From contig NZ_CP139420.1 in assembly GCF_034119845.1 (NCBI RefSeq), positions 2,458,001 through 2,522,000 of the forward strand: DNA of 64,000 bases, in the 5' to 3' direction. The stretch comes from Flavobacterium sp. NG2. Its GTDB lineage: Bacteria; Bacteroidota; Bacteroidia; Flavobacteriales; Flavobacteriaceae. The notes under the pieces are model-generated. The model did not search any database. It had not been told where the DNA came from and saw only the letters and a list, made by a program, of their open reading frames with translations. The stretch's first letter is position 1. Every line of letters starts with the position of its first letter. Below, piece after piece: positions 34,382-44,300 of the stretch. Position numbers and translations under genes: made by a program.

Positions 34382-35767
34382 TTAAAACTTGAATGTTGAT
34401 TTAAATGAAATGTATAATATATCTTGACCTGTTCCTGTTTCTTTGGGATAATTGCCAGCAGTTAGATATGAAGTATCAAGACCAAGCGAAATATTTTTGT
34501 TGATAAAATAATTACTTTCTATTAAAAATAGAGTTCCAATATCTTTAGAAACAGAACTATACAGTAGAGCTGGAGTAGGTCTAGTTTCAATAGCTCCTCC
34601 TGCGCCTGGAGAATAAGTACCATCTTTATTACTTTGTCTTCTTAACCAATAAATGCCCGCATATATATTGCTTTTTTCGGTAGGATTGATTTTTATATAG
34701 GGATTTATGTTTACTATATTTGACAAACCAATAGGAGCGACTAATCCAAATGGAGGTTTTGAAAATATTGAATTATAGGTGTTTAATTTGTTATCACTTG
34801 GATTTTTATCTCCCGATGTATAGTTAGCACCAACTCCCAAAATGAGATTGTGTTTTGTATTTATATTATAGTTAATATCTGCATTTAAACTGTAGGCTTC
34901 TATTTTTAAATCATTGAATTTTCCTTTTTGGTAATTCGCTTCAATTTCATAATTTAAAGTGTTGTTTGAAGAATAGAGTCTAATTCCTGAAGTTTCACGT
35001 CTTTCATGACCTTTCATGTAATTATAGCTTCTATTGTCTGTGTTATAGTATAGAGTATATGAATCCATTATTAAATAATTAGTTATAATTTTCTCAGTAG
35101 TGTGTAAACCTATTACGACTTCATTAAAAGAAGAGTCATCAAATACTCCTTTTTTAGCTATAACCGGTGCCATAATGAACAGGTCATATTTTCTTTTATT
35201 TGACTGATATACAATTTTAGCAGCATCAAAAGTAAGTCTGTTATTTGGACCTTCTCTAAAAGTGAATAAACGATGATTTCCATAGTACATTTCTTGTCTA
35301 CCAACCCTTGCTAACCATTTACTATGAAATTTGTAATCGATGAATGCTTGGTGAATGCTCAATTGATTTTCATCGATTTGTGCTACTAATGGATCTGGGT
35401 TGGCGAAGCGGAAGTTACTTCCTATTTGAGCAAACAGTCTCACCTTGCTTCCTAATTCTACATTAGCATGAACCATTGCTCTGTGCCATATTTGTACAGC
35501 ATTAGAGTTTGTGATTGTAGTTGATACATCTCCAAAGTTTTGGTTTTCGTAGTATTGAAATTGTTCTCTTATTTCTCCACCCAATGATACACTACTATTT
35601 TTGCTAAGTTGAATATATTTTAATTTATCTACCCCTTTTTTTAAAGTGTCTTTTTTTAAAGCAGTAAAATTATCCTCGTAACGCTCCCAACTTATTTTAT
35701 TTTGTGCCGAGCTTGTTGCAATTGCGAACAAGGCAATTACTATGGTCTTATTTAAATTATTTTTCAT
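34382..35767 (-). CDS. Alginate-export-family outer membrane beta-barrel
   Basis: The signal peptide (MKNNLNKTIVIALFAIATSSAQ) precedes a 440-residue domain of alternating strands (SVSLGGEIREQFQYYENQNFGD, ARVGRQEMYYGNHRLFTFREGPN, LNYEIEANYQKGKFNDLKIEAYSLN) ending in an aromatic residue (YISFKSTFKF), as in outer membrane barrels. GRQEMYYGNHR is typical of the alginate_exp family. It likely conducts an anionic solute or polysaccharide across the outer membrane; no alginate genes are nearby. Confidence 0.88.
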   Translation of the reverse strand: MKNNLNKTIVIALFAIATSSAQNKISWERYEDNFTALKKDTLKKGVDKLKYIQLSKNSSVSLGGEIREQFQYYENQNFGDVSTTITNSNAVQIWHRAMVHANVELGSKVRLFAQIGSNFRFANPDPLVAQIDENQLSIHQAFIDYKFHSKWLARVGRQEMYYGNHRLFTFREGPNNRLTFDAAKIVYQSNKRKYDLFIMAPVIAKKGVFDDSSFNEVVIGLHTTEKIITNYLIMDSYTLYYNTDNRSYNYMKGHERRETSGIRLYSSNNTLNYEIEANYQKGKFNDLKIEAYSLNADINYNINTKHNLILGVGANYTSGDKNPSDNKLNTYNSIFSKPPFGLVAPIGLSNIVNINPYIKINPTEKSNIYAGIYWLRRQSNKDGTYSPGAGGAIETRPTPALLYSSVSKDIGTLFLIESNYFINKNISLGLDTSYLTAGNYPKETGTGQDILYISFKSTFKF

Positions 35768-35876
35768 TTTTATTTGAATATTTGATCTTGTATTTTATTT
35801 TTTGTTACTTAATAAATGACCGTTAGAAGCACTTATTAGTTTTTTTTTCTTTGAAAAGTAGTTCGGGAGAAACTAC

Positions 35877-35921
35877 ATAAAAACTATAGGTCAACACCAC
35901 TGCAAATAATGACCTATAGTT
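35877..35921 (-). terminator. Terminator of the SDR gene
   Basis: AACTATAGGTCA (35882-35893) pairs perfectly with TGACCTATAGTT (35910-35921); the A run at 35877-35881 supplies the T tail on the minus strand. Confidence 0.75.
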
Positions 35922-35938
35922 AACTATCGTATTTGCAA

Positions 35939-36532
35939 TTAAGGTTTAATAATATGTCCAGTTACTTTTCCAAATAAGCTTTTCTTGAACATAAATTCCA
36001 ATTGCCTCATAGTTGTTGGAATTTCTCCAGGGAAGTATGGAAAATACTGAGGAGAATCTTCAATAACGGTTGGACTTATTGCATTAATACGGATGCCATT
36101 GTCAAGTTCAATAGCTGCAGCACGAACGAATCCCTCAACTGCACCATTAGCAGCAGATGCATTGGCGAAATTAACTTGCGGTTCTTCCGTTAAAGCACCT
36201 GTGATTAAACTGAATGAACCTCCTGGATTGATATAGTGTTGTCCGATAAGCACTAAATTAATTTGTCCCATCATTTTCCCTTCCACTCCTTTTCTGAATG
36301 TATTATTATCAAGTTTATTCCATGGCCCAACGAATGTTGGTCCTGCTGTTGATATTAATGCGTCAAATGAACCGACTTGTTCAAACATGTTTTTAATTGA
36401 TTCAATCGAGGTGATATCGGTGTCAATATCCCCACCTTTAGAAGCAACTTTAATTACTTCATGTTCGTTTTCTAAAGCTTTTACTAAGTGTGTTCCCATG
36501 GTGCCAGTCGCACCTACAATAATGATTTTCAT
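35939..36532 (-). CDS. Short-chain dehydrogenase-like protein
   Basis: The 197 residues have the Rossmann motif VGATGTMG and a second signature ISTAG, with RINAISPTVIEDSP near the end. The usual catalytic YxxxK is absent; the equivalent site reads ANASAANGAVEGF, as in a known small subgroup of this family, so either the chemistry differs or the protein binds NAD(P) without classical catalysis. Start at 36532. Monocistronic, with terminators on both sides. Confidence 0.85.
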   Translation of the reverse strand: MKIIIVGATGTMGTHLVKALENEHEVIKVASKGGDIDTDITSIESIKNMFEQVGSFDALISTAGPTFVGPWNKLDNNTFRKGVEGKMMGQINLVLIGQHYINPGGSFSLITGALTEEPQVNFANASAANGAVEGFVRAAAIELDNGIRINAISPTVIEDSPQYFPYFPGEIPTTMRQLEFMFKKSLFGKVTGHIIKP

Positions 36533-36720
36533 TTGATTAAATTTTAATTAATAATTTTATTAAACAAAGATAGTTTGAGGTACTGAGGGGGTTATAGGAT
36601 AAAAATGAAGTTGAATAGGATAAAATTCAAATTGTGTAGGAACACTTTAATTATTTGATTTATACTGAATCATTTGAAAATAATATGAGTTGCTGCTTAT
36701 TAAATACTGTAAAATTTATA

Positions 36721-36758
36721 AACATTAAAAAAGCCACGATAGTGACTTTTTTAATGTT
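36721..36758 (-). terminator. Terminator of the methyltransferase gene
   Basis: A 17-bp stem with one mismatch (AACATTAAAAAAGCCAC with GTGACTTTTTTAATGTT, loop GATA). The A run inside it gives T on the minus strand, 17 bases past the stop. Confidence 0.8.
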
Positions 36759-36774
36759 TGTTTTGTAGCATTAA

Positions 36775-37410
36775 TTATTTTTTTCTTCCGACAAATCTAA
36801 TAACAGAGCTTTTTCCGTTATGATAGTTTCCTTCTTTTAAATTAATCTCTTTTTCTTCTAGAAGTAGTATTTCATAATCCTGAAAATAGGATATTATTTC
36901 CAACTTAGAAAATAACATATCAATATCTTTAGGACCTCCAACTTTTGGATTATGTTCATTGTAACATAAGTGAAGTTTACTAAAAGCCTCAAAAATGATA
37001 ATTCCACCAGGTTTGAGACAATCATTTATTTTTTTGTGCAATTTTGATTTTTTTTCAGCTGTAAAATGGGCATAAATTAATCCAATCGCATCAAATGATT
37101 CTTTATTTAATTGAATATCCTCAAGATCACCAATGATATATTCAAGACTAACTTGATTCTCTTTTGCTAATTTTAATGTCTTTGATTTTCCATCTTCACT
37201 TAAATCAATTGAGATTACTTTCCAACCTAATTGGGCCGCATAGACGCCGTTTCTTCCTTCACCATCTGCTGGCATTAAAATAGATTTAGGAGTAAATTTT
37301 TGTATCCATTCTTTAAAAAATAAATTCGGTTCTTTGCCGTAAACAAAATCGGCTTTACCGTACCGTTCATTCCAAAAATCTTTGTATTCGTTATTTCTGT
37401 TATTCATCAT
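36775..37410 (-). CDS. SAM-dependent methyltransferase (TehB-like)
   Basis: The 211 residues form a class I methyltransferase: WNERYGKADFVYGKEPN is the TehB-like start, SILMPADGEGRNGVYAAQLGWKVISIDLSE is the SAM-binding glycine-rich region, and CLKPGGIIIFEAF is motif III. The substrate may be a small thiol, thiocyanate or metalloid, as in TehB; this is inference. Its ATG lies 8 bases before the end of the flavoprotein gene, so the two are probably co-expressed in the order flavoprotein then methyltransferase. Confidence 0.83.
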   Translation of the reverse strand: MMNNRNNEYKDFWNERYGKADFVYGKEPNLFFKEWIQKFTPKSILMPADGEGRNGVYAAQLGWKVISIDLSEDGKSKTLKLAKENQVSLEYIIGDLEDIQLNKESFDAIGLIYAHFTAEKKSKLHKKINDCLKPGGIIIFEAFSKLHLCYNEHNPKVGGPKDIDMLFSKLEIISYFQDYEILLLEEKEINLKEGNYHNGKSSVIRFVGRKK

Positions 37411-37417
37411 TATACCT

Positions 37418-38440
37418 TTAAAACTGTTCGAAAATCATTTTCTTACTTACTGCCATTCCAGTTGCTGTACCCATTGCAACTGCATTTGCCACCGTTCTTA
37501 ATCGAGTTGTATTATCACCACAGGCATAGATCCCCTCAACGGATGTTTCTTGAAATGCATTAACTTTTATGTAACCCTCATCGTTTATTGTACATCCTAA
37601 TGCTTCTGGAATGGCACAATGTTGAACAAATGGTCTTGGAGCATATAATGCCGTTAAGGGTGATTTTGTACCATCTTTAAATACTAAATTTTGAATATAG
37701 CCTTTGATGTGTTCAATATTATCAATTTCCTTTTCAATAATACTGATATTATGTTTTTTCAATTTATTTTGTTGCTCTTTTATCAATGTTGATTTACCAT
37801 TGGTAAAAATTTTTAAATCAGAAGTCCAATTGGAGATTAGTATTGAAAATTCATAGGCATAGTCTCCATTAGCTAGAATTCCTGTTTTGGTATTTCTTAC
37901 TTCATAACCATGACAGTAGGGACAGTGTATTACAGAAATTCCCCAAGATTCGGCAAAGCCCTCAATTTGTGGCATACTATCTTTTATGCCTGTTGCAAAT
38001 ATTAATTTTGATGCACGGAATTTTTCTCCCTTTTCAGTAGTGATTTCGAAACCATTTTCAAATTTAGAACCGCTTGTAGCAATACCATTGAAAAATTCAA
38101 CATTTGGATATTCTTCTACTTGTTTTTTTCCTAAATCAGCTATTGCCTTGGGTGTATTTCCGTCTTGTGTCAAAAAATTATGGGAATGTGGTGTTTGAGC
38201 ATTGCAAGGTTTGCCACTATCTATAATTAAAACCTTTTTCAATGCTCTTCCTAATGCCATTCCAGCGGCTAAGCCAGAGTAGCTTCCTCCAATAATGATT
38301 ACATCAAATTGTTTCGTCTTTGTTTTCATACTATTTTTTTTAAATGGAAATGGAAAAGTGATTGCTAGTAAACCAAATCCTGCTTGTTTAATAAATTTTC
38401 TTCGTGCTATGTTTTGCTGACTAATTATAGATGTTTCCAT
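37418..38440 (-). CDS. Thioredoxin-reductase-like flavoprotein with N-terminal Tat-like signal
   Basis: FAD-binding GGSYSGLAAGMALGRAL, the redox pair in CPYCHGYEVR and the second FAD motif YACGDNTTR identify a TrxB/AhpF-like NAD(P)H oxidoreductase of 340 residues. Unusually, it starts with ARRKFIKQAGFGLLAITFPFPF, a twin-arginine-like export signal; an internal Met at residue 38 would give a cytoplasmic form. The mature protein probably reduces small disulfides. It follows two small membrane proteins and precedes a methyltransferase in one minus-strand block. Confidence 0.85.
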   Translation of the reverse strand: METSIISQQNIARRKFIKQAGFGLLAITFPFPFKKNSMKTKTKQFDVIIIGGSYSGLAAGMALGRALKKVLIIDSGKPCNAQTPHSHNFLTQDGNTPKAIADLGKKQVEEYPNVEFFNGIATSGSKFENGFEITTEKGEKFRASKLIFATGIKDSMPQIEGFAESWGISVIHCPYCHGYEVRNTKTGILANGDYAYEFSILISNWTSDLKIFTNGKSTLIKEQQNKLKKHNISIIEKEIDNIEHIKGYIQNLVFKDGTKSPLTALYAPRPFVQHCAIPEALGCTINDEGYIKVNAFQETSVEGIYACGDNTTRLRTVANAVAMGTATGMAVSKKMIFEQF

Positions 38441-38441
38441 T

Positions 38442-38570
38442 TTATTTAGTAATTGGTACTTTTTTCAAAATAAGAGCTGTGAAGTATAACCCAAACCCAT
38501 AAACAAGATGTATCAAAATAATTTTTGTCACAAGGTAACCTGATTCAGGTAATTTAGAGAATCCTATCAT
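38442..38570 (-). CDS. 42-residue single-span membrane protein
   Basis: The ATG at 38570 starts MIGFSKLPESGYLVTKIILI..., with one membrane helix (IILIHLVYGFGLYFTALIL), and ends one base before the flavoprotein ATG, which suggests coupled translation. I know no family. It may be an accessory subunit or the end of a decayed larger gene. Confidence 0.5.
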   Translation of the reverse strand: MIGFSKLPESGYLVTKIILIHLVYGFGLYFTALILKKVPITK

Positions 38571-38579
38571 ATTCAAAAA

Positions 38580-38801
38580 TTAGTTTATGTCTTTTTGTCC
38601 AAATTGGCGCAGTATATAATCTACAAATGGAACTCCTATAAATACAATCCAAGGAACTAGTACAATCGTTAAAATAAATGTTCGTTGGTATAACGGTAAT
38701 ACTGCTAACTCCTTAGCAAATAGGAATAAAAAGAGTGTAATTGACGGATATATGGCTAGCCATATTTTTATGGAGGCCATTAGTTTCATTTTTGTTTTCA
38801 T
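38580..38801 (-). CDS. Small membrane protein
   Basis: With the start at 38801 (MKTKMKLMASIKIW; the ATG nine codons earlier is less likely) it encodes 73 residues with two membrane helices (WLAIYPSITLFLFLFAKELAV and FILTIVLVPWIVFIGVPFV). It lies 9 bases before the 42-residue membrane protein, so the two may be partners. I recognise no domain. Confidence 0.6.
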   Translation of the reverse strand: MKTKMKLMASIKIWLAIYPSITLFLFLFAKELAVLPLYQRTFILTIVLVPWIVFIGVPFVDYILRQFGQKDIN

Positions 38802-38889
38802 AATAATTTCCTTTTTTAATAATTTCATAAGTCAAAATTAGTTCGAAAAAAAATCTTTTTGATAGGACAAAAATGAGGATGGATAGGAC

Positions 38890-39750
38890 TTATTTTGAGT
38901 TTTGCCTAAATGATTCGGGAGATAAATTAGTGTGTTTTTTAAAAAAGCGTGTAAAATACGATGCATCCTCATAACCTAGATGATAGGCTATTTGACTAAC
39001 TTGATTTGAGGTTGCCAATAATTGCCGTTTTGCTTCAAGGATGATATAATCATTAATGATTTCTGAAGGTGTTTTATTTAGTAATGACTTTGTAATAGCA
39101 CTCAGCTGATAGGAAGATAGGTTTAGTAAATTTGTATATTGAGAAACTTGCTTGTAGGTTGTACTATTAGTTTCGACTAGTTCCAAAAAGTGCTCTAGTT
39201 TTTCTTGCACATAAGAGTTAGTAGACACTGAAGGCATTATTTTATTTTGTCTTTGTCGCAATAGTTCAATTAGAAAAATACTAAGATTGGCCTTAAGAAC
39301 TTCCTGATAGCCTTTAATTTTCTCAGTATATTCTTTTAAAGATTCCTTCAAAATGGACTCGATTTTATTAAATCCGTCCAGATCCAGATTGTAATTATTG
39401 TATTGGATTAGTTTGGTTAAATGATTTTGGGATGCGTTATTATGAGAATATAAAAAATCTAAATTGAATTGGATTAAGTATCCAGTACTGTTGGCTTTTA
39501 ATAAAAGCTGGTGTACTTGTCCTGGTCGCATCATGAAAACGGTATGGTCTGTTATTTCGTAGTTTGTAAAATCAATCTCGTGATTTCCTGCACCTTTCTT
39601 GATTATCAATATATAAAAAAAGTCATGTCTGTGCAGTTGTTGTTCCATATCTTTATCAGTCAATAAAGGAGTTATATCTCTAATACTAAAACTACTGGAA
39701 AGTTTAGGTTCATTTTGTTCAGCAATATGACGTACTGGAATATTTTTCAT
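38890..39750 (-). CDS. AraC-family transcriptional regulator
   Basis: The start at 39750 (MKNIPVRHIAEQNEPKL) is preferred over one 14 codons upstream. The N-terminal half is a cupin sensor (HRHDFFYILIIKKGAGNHEIDF, MMRPGQVHQLLL), and the last 100 residues the AraC helix-turn-helix pair (LLNKTPSEIINDYIILEAKRQLL, VSQIAYHLGYEDASYFTRFFKKHTNLSPESFR). Ligand unknown. It is the gene immediately before the redox block (membrane proteins, flavoprotein, methyltransferase), which it may control. Confidence 0.88.
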   Translation of the reverse strand: MKNIPVRHIAEQNEPKLSSSFSIRDITPLLTDKDMEQQLHRHDFFYILIIKKGAGNHEIDFTNYEITDHTVFMMRPGQVHQLLLKANSTGYLIQFNLDFLYSHNNASQNHLTKLIQYNNYNLDLDGFNKIESILKESLKEYTEKIKGYQEVLKANLSIFLIELLRQRQNKIMPSVSTNSYVQEKLEHFLELVETNSTTYKQVSQYTNLLNLSSYQLSAITKSLLNKTPSEIINDYIILEAKRQLLATSNQVSQIAYHLGYEDASYFTRFFKKHTNLSPESFRQNSK

Positions 39751-39877
39751 AATGATAAAGAATGAAATTATGGTACATAATCTATTAATCAAAGATAATT
39801 AAGTTTGAAGAAAGCTAAACTCAATTTTTATTTGAATTTTGTTTTGATAATTATTGAGAAAAAAAATAATATGTAAA

Positions 39878-39926
39878 CGCAGAAGGATTCGAAGCTTCGA
39901 CAGCCTGCTTAGTAGGCAGGTGCTCT
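39878..39926 (-). other. Degenerate tRNA 3' fragment (Arg-like)
   Basis: On the minus strand GAGCA is followed by the anticodon arm CCTGC-CTACTAA-GCAGG and the T arm GAAGC-TTCGAAT-CCTTC, then TGCG. The 5' half of the tRNA is missing. The T stem has one C-C mismatch where a G would be normal, and the loop resembles that of tRNA-Arg(TCT) with one change. It touches the stop of the DUF5655 remnant directly, so the two form one rearranged junction. Confidence 0.6.
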
Positions 39927-40199
39927 TTACAGTATCGTTTGTTTGACCAAACTCATAATGTACTCTAACTGTGAGGTGTCTTTTACGACTACTTCATAAT
40001 CACCATTACCCCAATGTCCCGTTTCTGAAACGTCTTTCATTAATCCTTTGGAATCATCTAATTGTCCTTTTTTGAGATTAATAAAGATTTTGATTCCTTT
40101 TTTTAGGATTACAATATCGGCAATGTTTTTATTCTTTTTGAAAGCGATGTATAGTTTTTTAGGAACAATTTCAATATCATCCGTTAGGTTAAAAATGGC
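39927..40199 (-). pseudogene. C-terminal fragment of a DUF5655 protein gene
   Basis: The frame encodes AIFNLTDDIEIVPKKLYIAF, KKGIKIFINLKKGQLDD, VSETGHWGNGDYEVVVKDT and LEYIMSLVKQ, the well-known end of DUF5655-containing proteins (often linked to restriction-type nucleases). An in-frame stop precedes it and there is no start, so most of the gene is gone. It lies between the MBL hydrolase gene and a tRNA fragment. Confidence 0.8.
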
Positions 40200-40230
40200 A
40201 TTTTAATATACCGTCTAACTATTTGTTTAT

Positions 40231-41319
40231 TTACTCGATTTCTATCAGGTTAATGGCCACAGACCTTTTGTCAGAATAAAACACTTCAAAATTATGTTCC
40301 TTAAAAGTGTTTTCATTTTCCACATTAAAAATACTTCTCAAAGTTTGATTATCATAAGTAAAATGAAACTTATATTTTGAGTCTTTACGTCGTTGTTTAT
40401 TTCTTAAAATTCTGGCAATACATTCTTTAGAAGGCAGATTGTGTTTATTTTCTCCATTGACGCTAAATAGATAGTTTTTGCATTCAATCAAATCATAAAG
40501 TGCATTACTGTTATTTCCTTTACTACCATGGTGTGTAACTTTGACCCAATCGCAAACTATTTTATTTTCTTTACTAAATCCCATTTTTGTTAATGAGTTT
40601 ACAATGTCAGTGGGATGAGAATCTGCTAACCAAAGTATTTTTTTATTATTGTATTCTGTAAGAACTGAAATACTACTTCCATTTTCAACAGAATCATCTT
40701 CTTTCCATTTATTTAAATTAAAATCATTGATAAGTGTCTTGTAGTCATTTTGTTTTGGAGCAACCGCATCGCTTATTTTTTCATCTTCTTCTCTTTCAAG
40801 TGATTTATTACTCTCTAATGGATATTTTAATCTTAAATCATTTATTTTTTTTTGTGTTGGAGATAAGATTGTTAATTTCAAACCATAAAGATCTATTGGC
40901 TCAATTGAATTCGTTATATCATAATCCAAAAGCTTATTGTTTGATTTTAAATATTCATAGAATGTATCTCCCTGGCTTATACTTTTAAATTCACTAATGC
41001 TCTTTGCTGATTCTTTGAAGTCATAAATCCTAGGCGGGTTATAAAAATATTGGTTAACAATATCACTATATTCACCATCATTGACAGTATCAATATATTT
41101 AACTACACCGCCAATATGATCATCGTGAATATGTGAAATAATCCATAAATCAATTATTTCATTATTGTCAATAATATTCTGAATCTCATTCTCTAAAACA
41201 TGCCGAAACGTTCTTTCGTAACCAGAATCAATAAAAACGTTATGATATTTATTATCATTTCCTAAAAACCTGATACATGAAGCATCTCCACACTCTGCTT
41301 GAAAAAATTTGATTTCCAT
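40231..41319 (-). CDS. MBL-fold hydrolase, ComEC/Rec2-like (Avs1A-like)
   Basis: The 362-residue protein has the metallo-beta-lactamase metal motif HIHDDHIGG (residues 63-71), preceded by FIDSGYERTFRH, and the later LWLADSHPTDIV and VKVTHHGSKGNN that complete the metal site. The ComEC-like subgroup hydrolyses phosphodiesters or other esters. No signal peptide. It follows the protease/NTPase gene after 9 bases on the same strand, the arrangement I recall for AVAST type 1 antiphage loci, where an MBL protein accompanies a protease-STAND protein. Role there is probably as a nuclease-like or modulating factor. Confidence 0.85.
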   Translation of the reverse strand: MEIKFFQAECGDASCIRFLGNDNKYHNVFIDSGYERTFRHVLENEIQNIIDNNEIIDLWIISHIHDDHIGGVVKYIDTVNDGEYSDIVNQYFYNPPRIYDFKESAKSISEFKSISQGDTFYEYLKSNNKLLDYDITNSIEPIDLYGLKLTILSPTQKKINDLRLKYPLESNKSLEREEDEKISDAVAPKQNDYKTLINDFNLNKWKEDDSVENGSSISVLTEYNNKKILWLADSHPTDIVNSLTKMGFSKENKIVCDWVKVTHHGSKGNNSNALYDLIECKNYLFSVNGENKHNLPSKECIARILRNKQRRKDSKYKFHFTYDNQTLRSIFNVENENTFKEHNFEVFYSDKRSVAINLIEIE

Positions 41320-41328
41320 ACTATAAAA

Positions 41329-44300
41329 CTATTGTTCGTTAAAAGAATTAGTTTGACCTTTAATAATACCGTCTTCAAGATAATAGACACCACTCAACCG
41401 CTTATAAAAATTATTCTTCCAATTTGAATGATAAGACATTTTTTCACCTAACACTGTCCAAATTACTTCCAAATTATTTGAATCTAGAAATTTTAAAAAT
41501 TCTTTTTTTCTTATCATTACTCCTCTATATTTATTGTTAGTTACGATAATTTCATTCAATTCATTTTTAAATTGCCCATCAATTGATGCATATTGTAAAT
41601 TCATCCCCTCAAAAATTGTTTTGCAAGGCATATCATAACTAAATTGAGCTCCAGATTTATCATCACTCATATTACCAACTGCATTTGTAGAAGCAATTAT
41701 AACTTTTAAGTTTGTGTCTCGTATTGTACTCCATTTTAATTCTTCATCACTATCAAAATACGCTGGTGACCAAAATTTCTCTCTATTTATTAATTTACTA
41801 TAATCGCTACTTTCAGGCATCCAATTTCCCCAAAAATTTTGTTGAACAAGCCAGCTAATTATTTTCTTTTTATGATTTTTGTTAACCAAATAACCTTGTG
41901 TTTTATAAAAAATTTCTTTTCGTTGAACTTCGTATTTATCTTCACCTATAGGCTTTGGTTCATCCCAAGAAGTAAACTTTTTTAAGTAAAGCCAATCCTC
42001 GTTTTGTAAATCTTTTTTTTCTAAAACATCCTTAAGATTTGGCAAATCTTCTAATTTTTCAATCCAGTCAGAGTTGGGTTGTTTCCAATATTTATAATCT
42101 AAATCCTCCCACCATTCTTTTTCCCCATTTAGAATACCTAAATCATCACTTTCTTCATCTTCTTCAATATTTTTAACTATGAATGCCGGATCAATATCTC
42201 TAATGTACATTTGCCAAGAGCCTTTGTAAAACTCATATTTTTTATCATTACTCCAGCTAAATTTACTAAGCTTATAATTGTCTGAAATTATCGCTAGAAT
42301 TTCAAATAATGCTATTCGTTGGTATTTTTTTCCAATTCGGTCAATTTTATTATCACTTCTATAATTGTGTCTGCTGACTTGATCGTCATACTGACCGTGC
42401 CATTTATGGTTATAACCAAGTTTAAATACTCTATCAATAATCCAATACTTAAAAGAGTTAATATCCGTTTTATTTAATCTCGAATCATTAAATCGGTATT
42501 TTGCTTTTAAGAATGGAAGTACTTTATTCTGTATATATAATTTTTCTTCAGCTTCAAAAACATCCTCAATTAGCTTTAAAATTTCATCTAAAAATCTAAA
42601 AATCGTTTCTAATTGAGACTTATATTTATCATCTCCAATTGTATGCGTCAAATGATATTTGTTTTTCTTTGTAGAAGCTTTTGCTTTTAAAATGCTAATA
42701 AAAGTTCGTAAAAACTTTTTCTTATCATTACTTAATGAACTATAAAATGATTTATATTCTGTTTCGAATGTAAAACTTGTTGGAGCAAAATCATCCAAAC
42801 AACCATCAATATGCTTACTAAAATCCCCAAAACCTGTTACAGAGTGATATATTCTATTGTTCATTAATCTATCATCTTTTTTAGATTTAGGATCATTATA
42901 TGGGAAATTGTATTTTAATATTTCTTCTTTAGAAGGCAATCGTTCAGGGAGATTGCTTCTATACGGAGGTCTAATAAGATTGACGTCTATTTTTATTTTT
43001 GAATTTTTATAAATGGCATATTCAATTGTATTTCGAGCATAATCTCTCAATAAAATATGTTTTGGAGAATTTCCGTTTTTAAAAACTGAATTATAAACAA
43101 ACGATGCTATTTTATTTATAGAATCGATATTTTCGGTTCTTAAAACGCAACCATAAGCAATAGCATATAATCTTTCGGATATATATAAATCATCAATCCT
43201 TTTAAATGTTTTCAAGATTTGAATCAAGGCATCTGGTTGCTGTTCTAAAAGATTGACCATCGCTTTAGTTGTTTGATCTCTTAATTTACGATTAGTGCTT
43301 GATAAAACCCAAGCCAATGTTTGTCCAGTAAGTCTTGTTGTCTCAAAGTCTAATTTACTTGAAATATAAGGAGTCCAAGCCCAATCTATTAATCTACGGA
43401 GAGGACTTGCATTATTTTCATCAATAAAACCATTAAAAAGTCTTAAATGTTGTTGCCAAAAACTATCTCTTTGGGACATTTTATAACTTTTTAAAATTCT
43501 AAATAATCTATCACTATTAAACGGATGCCCAATAACCGTTGATAATTCAGTTAGTTTATAAAAATAATCATCATCAGAGACACGGAAGTAATCTCCTCTA
43601 AACCAATTGACCAGTTTTTCATTATCAATACTCTCAATTTTCCTCCAATTCAAACTGTCTAATAAAAACCTGTTTAATTCTCCAATGACATGATATTTAT
43701 AATGTTTATCCTCATCAAATTCAAAGTACCAGTCAAAAACCTCAAAAATCTCAAGATTAAATTTTTCAGGTAGTAGAATAGAAAATGCTTCTAAAATTCC
43801 GTTATTATACCAATATCCATTTCTATCTGAAAGTAATTTTCCAAATTCATTTTCATTTTTAAAAGATTCTATAACTTCCGATTGATTTTTGAATTTCTTT
43901 AATACCTCATCAGCAACGTAAAAGTCACCAAATCGCTGATAAGCAAAGTATACTATTTCTTCTGTTTGATTACTTTTATAGTTCCTTTGAGGGTTTGTTA
44001 TAAATATGTTTTCTTCAATCAAATCATTTAATAAAAGTTTATTGTCAGGAAATTCTAATTTTAATAAAGCCCTTACATCTTTTAAAAGCAATGAATTATT
44101 TTCGTTATTGTAATTTGCAAAAGCAACTTTATGAATTGCTTCTAGAACAACATTAGAATATTTATACTCATCACGTTTTTTCTGAAACTTTAAATTTATT
44201 GAGTTGATGTAGATTTCAAATATTTTGCTTACTCCTTGAAAACCTTGAGGGAAAGTTTTATCTGGAGTATCTTTAATAGCATTACAGATTAGTTGCAAAA

